Assembly (NCBI GenBank): GCA_964555685.1
Contig: CAZKTO010000021.1
Location: forward strand, 1 to 39,344
DNA from: CAZKTO01 sp964555685
GTDB lineage: Bacteria > Chloroflexota > Dehalococcoidia > SHYB01
Direction of reading: 5' to 3'
DNA length: 39,344 bases
Shown piece after piece: positions 8,125 through 15,287 of the stretch. How positions within the stretch are numbered: position 1 is the first letter of the stretch; each line of letters opens with the position of its first letter. Both the position numbers and the translations under genes were made by a program. Under the pieces are notes generated by a model that did not search any database, was not told the origin of the DNA, and saw only the letters and a list, made by a program, of their open reading frames with translations.

Positions 8125-9477
8125 CTAGGAGCCCGCTACCGGCACAGGCGGCGCTGCCGGCGCCGCTGCCGCTGGCTTCTGGAAGAACTCCGACGCAGAA
8201 GGGATACCCTCTCCGATGAGGCCATAGGGGAGGGTCATGATCATCTCCGCACCGGTCTCGGTGATGACCAGGAGGTTCTCCTCCCGGTAGTTGAGCACCC
8301 CTTCGTAGTAGAGGTGCGGCTCGATGTTCAGCGGCAAGTCTGGGACCAAGGCGAAGTTGCGCTCATACTGCTCGCCGAGGTTGGTCCCGATAAACGGATG
8401 GTCCGCCGCCGCCATGAGGCCCACGCTATGGGCGATGAAGGTGCCGGTGCGCCACAGACGAGGCCAGTTCCTAGGCCCCTTGGACCACGCCTTGAGGCCC
8501 GCCTGGCGAAGGTCCCAGGCGGTCTTCCCGGGCTTGCAGACCTCGTACATCGCCCACACGATCTCCTGGTAGCGCTTGAAGACGTCCTTCTGGGCCTGGG
8601 TGGGCTTGGTCCATTCGCCGCAGTACCAGGTCCGGCAGATATCCGTGGCGTAATCCAGGTAGTTCACCCCGAAATCGAGCATGAGGACATCGCCCTCCAT
8701 CAAGGGGCGGCGCCCCGTCACTTCACGGTTGAGGATGTCTTCGGCGGGCCAGCGGCGGGGCACGTGGGAACCGTGGCAGGGCTGGATGCTGATGATGGGG
8801 TCAAAGGTCCAGTTCGTCGTTCCCCGGGAAAGCAGTTCCTCGTTGTATATACCTGCCAGCTCCGTTTCCGTCATCCCGGGCCGCACATGGGGCAGGATCG
8901 CCAGCAGCGAGTGCTCCGCCAGCTTCTGGGATATCCGGATGCACTGCAGCTCCTCTTTTGTCCTGGCCCCCTTGGTCATAAGCCACGTGGGGTAGTAGTT
9001 GACGGTCTTCGCCTTGGGGAGGAAACGGGCCACCATCTCCCGGACTGGGATCGACCAGATGTCAATGCCGATGCGACCCGAGGCCGCCGGGCCCAAGATC
9101 TGCTGCAGGACCTTGCCGAAGTGGTCCACCCCCTCGCGGAACGCGAGGTAGACCGGCGGATAGATGTGGTCGCTGGGTATGTGGGGCGGGACGCCGTTCG
9201 GGTCCGGGGTGAACACATAGGGGGGTGTGCCATCCCGGCGGACAACGGCTATGATGGGCACAGCGTCCGTCCGCCCAGAATCAGCGGTGAGGACCCTGGC
9301 GCCGGTGGCGTATTGGGCAGGCCCTCCCGCGCCGCTGACGATGAGCGCATCCACCTCCGTCTTGTTCATGGCGTGGAGCAGCTTCTTGTACCGGCCTTCA
9401 ATGAGCTTCCCCACGTCCACTTGCACATCGCTGTACGATACCTCGTGCTGGAACCGCAGCATCTTTCCCATTACCAT
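8125..9477 (-). CDS. M24-family metallohydrolase with complete ligand set (M24-3)
   Basis: The 450-residue protein has the two-domain creatinase/prolidase architecture and all five expected metal ligands. These are Asp268 ('VLMLDFGVNY'), Asp279 ('YATDICRTWY'), His350 ('FIAHSVGL'), Glu386 ('NIEPHLYYEG') and Glu400 ('NYREENLLVIT'). It should be an active dinuclear hydrolase, either an Xaa-Pro-type peptidase or a related enzyme; the M24 family also contains the DMSP lyase DddP and ectoine hydrolases, so the substrate cannot be assigned. An Ala/Pro-rich tail ends the protein. ATG 9477 follows AAGGAGG by 11 bases; ATG 9471 is possible. It is the first gene of a three-gene operon. An operator-like palindrome lies 163-202 bases upstream. 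Confidence 0.86.
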   Translation of the reverse strand: MVMGKMLRFQHEVSYSDVQVDVGKLIEGRYKKLLHAMNKTEVDALIVSGAGGPAQYATGARVLTADSGRTDAVPIIAVVRRDGTPPYVFTPDPNGVPPHIPSDHIYPPVYLAFREGVDHFGKVLQQILGPAASGRIGIDIWSIPVREMVARFLPKAKTVNYYPTWLMTKGARTKEELQCIRISQKLAEHSLLAILPHVRPGMTETELAGIYNEELLSRGTTNWTFDPIISIQPCHGSHVPRRWPAEDILNREVTGRRPLMEGDVLMLDFGVNYLDYATDICRTWYCGEWTKPTQAQKDVFKRYQEIVWAMYEVCKPGKTAWDLRQAGLKAWSKGPRNWPRLWRTGTFIAHSVGLMAAADHPFIGTNLGEQYERNFALVPDLPLNIEPHLYYEGVLNYREENLLVITETGAEMIMTLPYGLIGEGIPSASEFFQKPAAAAPAAPPVPVAGS

Positions 9478-9639
9478 GGCGTCTCTCCCTCCTTACGAGT
9501 GTGTCCGGCCAGCGCTATCCGCGGGCGCTGGGGCAATAGAGGCTCGCGGGCAGCCACGACCCTTGCAGGACATCGCCGAAAGGGCGCATCTCCCGCTGGG
9601 ACTCCTGCGCCAAGCATAGGAAACCGTTTCTCCCCGGTC

Positions 9640-9679
9640 AATGAAGCATGGGCCTCATTCCCTCTGATGCAAACGTCCC
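9640..9679. promoter_or_regulatory. Operator-like palindrome plus half-site upstream of the M24-3 operon
   Basis: AATGAAGC (9640-9647), four bases, GCCTCATT (9652-9659) form an inverted repeat with one mismatch. Six bases later comes GATGCAAACG followed by TCCC. The same arrangement recurs at 15101-15139 upstream of the other M24 operon, with only the spacers and a few bases different. It lies 163-202 bases before the M24-3 start, where a regulator would act. The cognate regulator is unknown. Confidence 0.55.
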
Positions 9680-9741
9680 GCGTAGCGTTCGCTGGCGGGC
9701 CGGGGCGCCAAGGCCGCCCACAGTGACCCCTCCTGCGTGCT

Positions 9742-10197
9742 CTACGATTCCTCCTTCGGTCTTGCCCTGGCCAGCGGTGCGATGAGGGCCCCCAGTGCCA
9801 GGGCCGCGAACATGACGGGGGTCAGCACCACCGCCGCCACGACGACCGTAAGGGCCAGCGGCGCCGCCGCCGTGAGCCCGGCAAGGAAGGATGCAAATCC
9901 CGCCTCGCCGGGGCCGCGCCGCAGGAACCGCCCCGAGGCCACCACCGCCAGCACCGCCCGGCACAGGCCGAGCCAGAAGAACAGCAGCACGCCGGGCCGA
10001 AACCCCATCCGTACCATCGGGATGAGCTGGTCGGTCCCCAAGAAGATGGCCTGGGGGAATTCGCCCATCATTTTGCCCTGTATCTTGAGGCGGCCACCCT
10101 CCTGGCCCATCCTCTCCACCTCCATCATGGTGACCCCTGAGGCGGAGAGGAGCTTCACGCTTTCGAGCTTCGGTGCGGGCTCGTCCGTCATGGCCAT
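9742..10197 (-). CDS. Small membrane protein of unknown function
   Basis: I do not recognise a family. The 151-residue product has a polar N-terminal third of about 60 residues ('KLESVKLLSASGVTMMEVER'), then hydrophobic segments at about 69-89 ('GVLLFFWLGLCRAVLAVVAS') and about 105-140, giving two or three membrane spans. A basic and acidic tail ends it. ATG 10197 follows GGAGG by 9 bases. It is the last gene in the direction of the SBP-M24-5-M24-4 operon, 234 bases after the 64-aa gene. Residues around 'KMMGEFPQAI' match the start of that neighbour, both in protein and over 27 bases of DNA. A helper of the neighbouring hydrolases or of transport is only a guess. Confidence 0.65.
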   Translation of the reverse strand: MAMTDEPAPKLESVKLLSASGVTMMEVERMGQEGGRLKIQGKMMGEFPQAIFLGTDQLIPMVRMGFRPGVLLFFWLGLCRAVLAVVASGRFLRRGPGEAGFASFLAGLTAAAPLALTVVVAAVVLTPVMFAALALGALIAPLARARPKEES

Positions 10198-10431
10198 TGT
10201 CTATGCCTCCGTTCTTGGATGGGCCTGCCTGGCCCGCTCTGTATTCTACAGGCAGGCCACCCCTTCTCCAGCACGGCGGCATAGCCCGGCACTGGAGAAC
10301 GACTCATACGTGCGGAGCGGGGTAGCAGGGGAGCTGCGTGCCCGGCCCCGCGGAAAAGGATACGAAGCACCACTGGCCCATCGGTGGAGCCGAGCTGGCG
10401 GCGGGAGGCACGGGTTCGGTGTCCTGCTGGC

Positions 10432-10626
10432 TCACCGTGGGTGGTGAGCGCGGAACCAGCCTGTCGCGAGATCAATCAACAGCTTCTGTATGGTAATCTC
10501 GCGCTCCTCGGCCTCCAGCTCCAGTTTCCGGAAGAGGTCCGGCGGCAGCTCCACCACCAAGCGGAGGGTCCCGGGAGCAATTTCATCGCGCTCCTGGGGA
10601 ATGGCCTGAGGGAGTTCGCCCATCAT
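10432..10626 (-). CDS. Small ribbon-helix-helix-like protein
   Basis: The 64-residue product starts 'MMGELPQAIPQ' and continues 'GTLRLVVELPPDLFRKLELE', then 'IQKLLIDLATGWF'. A short beta-strand with alternating hydrophobics followed by two helices resembles the CopG/Arc ribbon-helix-helix fold, so a small DNA-binding dimer or an antitoxin-like regulator is plausible; no toxin partner is visible. GAGGAG stands 9 bases before ATG 10626, and the gene begins 24 bases after M24-4 ends, so it is almost certainly translated from the same mRNA. It could autoregulate the operon. The first nine residues duplicate a segment from the middle of the next gene's product. Confidence 0.6.
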   Translation of the reverse strand: MMGELPQAIPQERDEIAPGTLRLVVELPPDLFRKLELEAEEREITIQKLLIDLATGWFRAHHPR

Positions 10627-10650
10627 GGTTTACCACTCCTCGCGCTGCCC

Positions 10651-11874
10651 TCATTCCACCAGCGAGCCAAAAGGCCACTCTCCATAGACGCGGTAGCCTT
10701 CCTTGGTGATGTAGACCAAGAGCTCGTGCCGGAAGCCCCCGACGCCTTCTTCATAGACGTAGGGCTCGAGGGCCAGCGGCACGTTGGGCTGCAACGGGAA
10801 AACGTTTTCAATGTCCACGCCCAGGTCCGTGCCGATGGTCGGCTGCTCCTCGCCCTCCAGTCCCATGCCGTGGGCCAGGTACAGCCCCTTGGGCCACGGC
10901 TTTGGGGCGTCCTTGGGCCACGCCCGCAGGCCGGCCTTGAGCGCGTCTTCGGCGGTCTTGCCGGGCTTGCAAGCCTCCAGGGTGTTGTCGATGATCTGCC
11001 GCCACTTCTTGTACAGGTCCTTCTGCTTCGGGGTCGGCTTGGTGTGGCGGCCGCAATACCACGTCGTCCCCATGTCCGAGACGTAGCCCATGTAGAGGGC
11101 TCCGGTATCCGTCACCACAAAGTCGCCCTCTTCCAGGGGCCGCTGCCGGTTGGTCAGCCGGAACGGCGGTTGCTGGTTCCCCGGCGAGTCCTTGGGAATG
11201 GCGCAGAAGAAGGGGTCGATGTGCTGGATGTTCACGCCGAGGTCCGTCATGATCCGGTTGAACCGGCCCGCCAGCTCCATCTCGGTGATCCCGGGTGCGA
11301 AGTCCTCATAGAGGCGGTACATGGCGGCGTCGTTCAGCTGCTGCGAAACCACCAGGCACTGCATCTCGTCGTCCGTCTTGATGTAGCGCACGGGGTTCAG
11401 GACGAAGTCGGCGTCCACAAACTGAGTCTTGGGAAGCTCCTTGCGCAGCAGGTGGTAGGTGTGCCATGTCCAGCTATCAATGCCGACTTTCCCGTCGAGC
11501 TTGCTTCCCAGGTGCTCCTTCAGGAGGCTGACCAGCTGCGCCGCCCCTGGCGCAAACTCCAGGCGCAGGGGGTCGTGCACGTTGCCCGGCGGGATGTGGT
11601 GCGGAACGCCATCAGGATAGGCCGTGAAGATGTGCGGCGGGCGCCCGTCCGCCGGGACGATGGCCGTGGCGGGGATGTAGGCGTCCTGGGAGCTCTCCGC
11701 GGTCTGCGAGATCGTCCCCGTAGTGTAGCGGACGTTCCTCGCCTTGGTGACCACAAAGGCCCCCACGTTGGCTTTCCGCATGGCCTGCAGCGCCTTCTCC
11801 GCCCGGTCCTTGACCATGCGATTGGCATCGATCTGGTCACCCAGCTCGCTGATCTTCCGGCCACCGCTTGGCAT
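10651..11874 (-). CDS. M24-family metallohydrolase with complete ligand set (M24-4)
   Basis: This 407-residue paralogue has a creatinase-like N-terminal domain (about 10-150) and a pita-bread domain with the full ligand set. The ligands are Asp256 ('VVTDTGALYMGY'), Asp267 ('VSDMGTTWY'), His335 ('LAHGMGLEG'), Glu370 ('ALEPYVYEEG') and Glu384 ('GGFRHELLVYIT'). It should be catalytically competent as a dinuclear metallohydrolase. It is only distantly similar to M24-1 and M24-2, so the cluster did not arise solely by recent tandem duplication. ATG 11874 follows GGAGGA by 5 bases. It begins 45 bases after M24-5 ends and is followed by the RHH-like gene after 24 bases. Its substrate may be what the adjacent lipoprotein captures, which is an inference from position. 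Confidence 0.86.
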   Translation of the reverse strand: MPSGGRKISELGDQIDANRMVKDRAEKALQAMRKANVGAFVVTKARNVRYTTGTISQTAESSQDAYIPATAIVPADGRPPHIFTAYPDGVPHHIPPGNVHDPLRLEFAPGAAQLVSLLKEHLGSKLDGKVGIDSWTWHTYHLLRKELPKTQFVDADFVLNPVRYIKTDDEMQCLVVSQQLNDAAMYRLYEDFAPGITEMELAGRFNRIMTDLGVNIQHIDPFFCAIPKDSPGNQQPPFRLTNRQRPLEEGDFVVTDTGALYMGYVSDMGTTWYCGRHTKPTPKQKDLYKKWRQIIDNTLEACKPGKTAEDALKAGLRAWPKDAPKPWPKGLYLAHGMGLEGEEQPTIGTDLGVDIENVFPLQPNVPLALEPYVYEEGVGGFRHELLVYITKEGYRVYGEWPFGSLVE

Positions 11875-11919
11875 AGCCTTCCTCCTCGAAAGTTGCGGGA
11901 CACCGCTCTGGGGCGCCCG

Positions 11920-13113
11920 CTATTGGCTGAGGGGTCCGTGGGAAAAGTTGGAGATGATCTCGTGGCCCTGGGGCGTGATGACCAGGGTCTCCGAGGCGCG
12001 GAAGCCGCCCACGCCTTCCTCCCACACGTAGGGGGCCAGGGTCAGCACCATGCCGGTCTCCAGTACCCATGATTTCTCCAGGTCGGGGCCCAGGCCCTTG
12101 GCCCCAACAGGCGGCTCCAGGCCCATGCCAAGCCCGTGGATCAGGTACCGGGGCGCATCCGCCTGTCTGGGCCCCGCGGCTTGGCGGATCTCCGCGATGG
12201 TTGCCCCAGGCCGGCAGTGCTGGGCCATCCGGTCGAAGGTCTCCCGCCACTGTTTGTAGAGGTCCTTCTGCTTTGTGGTGGGCTGCGCATTGAAGCTGCA
12301 GAACCACGTCCGGCCGAACAGCCCCAGGTACCCCAGATAGAAAGCGCCGGTGTCGATGACGACCATCTGGCCCTCGCCGAAGATGTCATCCTTGGCCAGT
12401 TGCTGATAGGGCACGGCGCCGTTCTGCACCCATGGCGCTTCAGCACGATGCTTGGGCTGGGCAGCGTAGACGCCTGCGCTGGCTGGGAAGGTCACCCCCC
12501 AGCGGGCCGTTTCCTCCAGAAAAGCGCCGTGGAGATCGATGTCCCGGACGCCGGGCTTGAGACGCTGCAGGGCCTTGTCCATGCCCGCGTTCACCACGCC
12601 GTGGGCGATGCGGATGCACTCCAGCTCGTCGGGCGTCTTCACGTGCCGGGCCTCATACATGACCTGGTTCGCATCGGCGAGGTTGATGGTGGGCACCATC
12701 CCCACCAGGGTCGAGATGAAGTAGGGCGCCACCGAGTCCACCGCGACCCTGCCCTTCACCGCCGGGCCCAGGAGGTTGACGATCTTGCCGATCTGGGTGA
12801 CCGGATGCCAGCTGAACGGGAGGACGTGATCGCGGGGGATCCATGGGGGGACATCCCCAGGATGGGAGACCCACACGTGGGGGGCATCGGCCGTAGCCGT
12901 GATGACGAAGCCGGGCAGGCCAGCGCCGCGGCCCATGACGTCCAGGCTCCGCACCCCGGTGACGTAGCGGATGTTAGCCTGCTTCGCCAGGAGCAGCGCG
13001 TCCACGCCGAACTTGGCCATGGCGTCGCGGGTCTTCTTCAGCCGGTCCCTGCGCAGCGCCTCGAAATCGACTGCTGCCTCATGGTCGGTGGCGTACAAGC
13101 CTTTGAGGCTCAT
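11920..13113 (-). CDS. M24-family protein, metal site largely lost (M24-5)
   Basis: The 397-residue protein keeps the M24 fold landmarks but only part of the metal site. Asp254 ('VVIDTGAFYLGY') and His326 ('LIHGLGMGLEPP') remain. The second Asp is Leu265 ('GLFGRTW'), the first Glu is Ala360 ('TLAPYVWEEG'), and the last Glu is Ser374 ('GGFRASETLVIT'). This pattern differs from that of M24-1 and M24-2, so ligand loss happened at least twice. The frame is intact and the ribosome-binding site is good (AAAGGA, 8 bases), which argues against a pseudogene. A creatinase-like metal-free hydrolase or a non-catalytic subunit of M24-4 are the two main options. It is the second gene of its operon, 48 bases after the binding lipoprotein. 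Confidence 0.84.
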   Translation of the reverse strand: MSLKGLYATDHEAAVDFEALRRDRLKKTRDAMAKFGVDALLLAKQANIRYVTGVRSLDVMGRGAGLPGFVITATADAPHVWVSHPGDVPPWIPRDHVLPFSWHPVTQIGKIVNLLGPAVKGRVAVDSVAPYFISTLVGMVPTINLADANQVMYEARHVKTPDELECIRIAHGVVNAGMDKALQRLKPGVRDIDLHGAFLEETARWGVTFPASAGVYAAQPKHRAEAPWVQNGAVPYQQLAKDDIFGEGQMVVIDTGAFYLGYLGLFGRTWFCSFNAQPTTKQKDLYKQWRETFDRMAQHCRPGATIAEIRQAAGPRQADAPRYLIHGLGMGLEPPVGAKGLGPDLEKSWVLETGMVLTLAPYVWEEGVGGFRASETLVITPQGHEIISNFSHGPLSQ

Positions 13114-13161
13114 GAGCGTGTCCTTTCTCCATCGCTTTGCCGTTCAGGCAAGATCCGGTCA

Positions 13162-14874
13162 CTACCTATCCAGCCAGACGCGCTCCATCCGGTTCTGCGG
13201 GCCAACCGATAGGAAAGGCGGCCTCCAGCCCTTCACGTAAGCGTGGGTGGCCCATCCATCCACCTGGTACACGACGGGGATGAGGATCGCCTCTCGGATG
13301 AGCTTGCGCTGGATTTCGTGGACGATGTCGCGCCGCTTCTTGGCGTCTAGCTCCGCCTCTTGCTGAGCAGCCAAATCGTCAATGCCGTAGTTCAGTTTCG
13401 CCCTGTTCCTGGACCCGGTGGTCAGGACGGTATCGAGGAAGACGGCGCTGGGGTCGTCGTAGGAAGTCCCGCCGGTGGTCATGGAGATGTCCCAGCCCTT
13501 TGCTATGAGGGCCTGGAGAAACACCGTGCCGGAGTCCTGCTTGAGTTTGATGTTGGCGCCGGAGGCGTTAAGCAACAAGGAATGCGCCGCCACGTGATAG
13601 GGGTCAACGTTGGAGCTGATGAGGCTCTGGAAGGTCAGTTCCAGCGTCTTGATATCGATGCCGGCCTCCCGGAGCAGGTCCCTGGCCTTGGCGACCTCGG
13701 CGCTGAAGGGCTCGGTGAAGCCGGGGACCCGGACCATCTCGGCGTCCGGGAGGCCCCACTGGCCATTCACCTCAGGCGATTGCATGAAGTGCGGCGGGAA
13801 CCGCCCATGGCCGCCGCGCGGCAGCGCCACGATGGCGCGCCGGTCGAGGAACCTGCTGAAGGCCTCCCGAACGCGCACGTCGTCGAAGGGCTTCTTCTCG
13901 AAGTTGAACATCAGGTTGAATTGGTCCGCCAGGACCAGCCAGACCTGGGCTGCGGGGAACTCTCTCCTGATGGTGTCAGCGTTGATGGTGACGAAGTCAT
14001 GGTCATGCCCGCAGCCGCAGTCGATCCTGCCGGTCCGGAAGGCGCTGAAGGCCAGGGCGGGATCGCCCGCGATCACGAAGATCTCCATCCCATCAAGGTA
14101 GGGGAGCCGCTTACCTGCGGCATCGGCGTTGTGATACTTGTCGTACCGCTGCAGGACGGTCTTGACGTTGCGCTCCCAGCTGACGAACTTGAAGGGGCCC
14201 GTTCCCACGGGGGTCTCTTGCCATTTTGCGGAGTCGATGTGCGGCGGGTACATGAGCACGGAAAATGCCGCGATGCTCGGGAGGAACGAGGCGCTGGGCC
14301 GCTTCATGCTGACCTTGACCGTGCCCGCGTCGACCGCCTCGGCCGATTGCACCGAGGCGAACTTGCTGCGGTTGAAGCCGATGGTGGGGGCCGGCGGCGT
14401 GATGCCCCGGTTGAGGTTCCACACCACGTCCTCGGCGGTAAACGGCCGCCCGTCGTGCCAGGTCACGTCCCGCCGGATCTTGAACGTATAGCTCAGGCCG
14501 TCCGCTGCGGCAGACCACTCGGTGGCCAGGTCTGGGACGATCTTGGCGTTATCGTCGAAGTCGTACCTGATGAGGTTGCTGACGAGGTTGCTGATAAAGG
14601 GCGCGAAGCCGCCATTGATATGCCACGCGTCCCAGAAGGGCGCCCACTCGCGGATGTCCCGGACTTTCAGGACGCCGCCGGCCTTAGGTGCGGGCGTTGG
14701 CGTGGGCGCCAGGGTCGGCGTCGGCGCGCGCTCGATCACCGTCGGCGCAGGAGTCGGCGCTGCCGTGGGGGTGGCCTCCTCGCCTCCTCCGCACGCCGCG
14801 AGGATCAGCGTCACGACGACCGCCAGGGTTCCGGTCGTGATCGCGCGTGTTCGCCAGTGTTTCCAGTGCGCCAT
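13162..14874 (-). CDS. Family 5 extracellular solute-binding lipoprotein (oligopeptide/dipeptide type)
   Basis: The 570-residue protein starts at ATG 14874, 5 bases after GGAGGTG. A lipoprotein signal ends in 'LILAAC', followed by an Ala/Pro/Thr linker. The SBP_bac_5 fold then begins ('GGVLKVRDIREW'). Family landmarks are 'IVPDLATEWSAAADGLSYTF', 'TWHDGRPFTAEDVVW' and 'ETPVGTGPFKFVSWERN', and the protein closes with 'NRMERVWLDR'. Such proteins deliver peptides or other polar solutes to Opp/Dpp-type ABC importers, but no permease or ATPase gene is in this window. It heads the operon with M24-5, M24-4 and the RHH-like gene, which suggests that the captured solute is what these hydrolases act on. 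A cluster of Cys and His ('CGCGHDHD') in the middle is unusual and could bind metal. Confidence 0.88.
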   Translation of the reverse strand: MAHWKHWRTRAITTGTLAVVVTLILAACGGGEEATPTAAPTPAPTVIERAPTPTLAPTPTPAPKAGGVLKVRDIREWAPFWDAWHINGGFAPFISNLVSNLIRYDFDDNAKIVPDLATEWSAAADGLSYTFKIRRDVTWHDGRPFTAEDVVWNLNRGITPPAPTIGFNRSKFASVQSAEAVDAGTVKVSMKRPSASFLPSIAAFSVLMYPPHIDSAKWQETPVGTGPFKFVSWERNVKTVLQRYDKYHNADAAGKRLPYLDGMEIFVIAGDPALAFSAFRTGRIDCGCGHDHDFVTINADTIRREFPAAQVWLVLADQFNLMFNFEKKPFDDVRVREAFSRFLDRRAIVALPRGGHGRFPPHFMQSPEVNGQWGLPDAEMVRVPGFTEPFSAEVAKARDLLREAGIDIKTLELTFQSLISSNVDPYHVAAHSLLLNASGANIKLKQDSGTVFLQALIAKGWDISMTTGGTSYDDPSAVFLDTVLTTGSRNRAKLNYGIDDLAAQQEAELDAKKRRDIVHEIQRKLIREAILIPVVYQVDGWATHAYVKGWRPPFLSVGPQNRMERVWLDR

Positions 14875-14940
14875 CGTCGCACCTCCGTCGCCCTGGTTCA
14901 GCTGTCTGGCTAAGCCCATGCCTGGCTGCCACCGGTGGGA

Positions 14941-14978
14941 CTGATGCCGTGGCGGCCCGGGAGCCGCCACGGCATCAG
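14941..14978. terminator. Perfect 16-bp hairpin between the two binding-protein genes
   Basis: CTGATGCCGTGGCGGC (14941-14956) and its exact complement (14963-14978) enclose a 6-base loop. There is no T-tract on either side. It lies in the leader of the downstream lipoprotein gene, 67 bases before its start, so it may be an attenuator, an mRNA-stabilising structure or a factor-dependent terminator. The rest of the 413-base gap (14875-15287) holds the operator-like element and no gene. Confidence 0.55.
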
Positions 14979-15100
14979 AGAAACCAGGCCGGATGGGGAG
15001 CCACCGGCCTGAACGCTCGGCCGCCGCAGACTCATGCTTGCGCTCCCAGCGGGCCGGTGTGGGAGCAAGCCCCATGGTAAGGGAACACTTCAGCCGAGCG

Positions 15101-15139
15101 AATGAAGCAAAAGCCTCATTCCGGTGATGCAATCATCCC
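15101..15139. promoter_or_regulatory. Operator-like palindrome plus half-site upstream of the SBP-M24 operon
   Basis: AATGAAGC (15101-15108), four A, GCCTCATT (15113-15120), five bases, then GATGCAATCATCCC. It repeats the 9640-9679 element, with both palindrome arms identical and GATGCAA plus TCCC conserved. It lies 227-265 bases before the lipoprotein start. Two such sites at the heads of two related operons argue for a common regulator. Confidence 0.55.
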
Positions 15140-15287
15140 ACGGCGCGCTGGGCCTGGAATGGCGGCCTTTGCAACGTCCGCCGCGGCGATGCCCGCGAGC
15201 CGCAGCATACAGCAAGGCCGCCGCCGCCGCCAGCAAGCTGGAGGTTGCGACCAGCCCTGCGCCGCGCTACGGTAGGCGCCAGGGCGC

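Noticed and set aside
5429..12072. Long plus-strand frames (for example 5429-6889, 6555-8219, 10384-12072)
   Set aside because: They are antisense shadows of the minus-strand M24 genes. GC-rich codon bias leaves the opposite strand open; their sequences are rich in Arg/Pro/His/Gln and have no domain.
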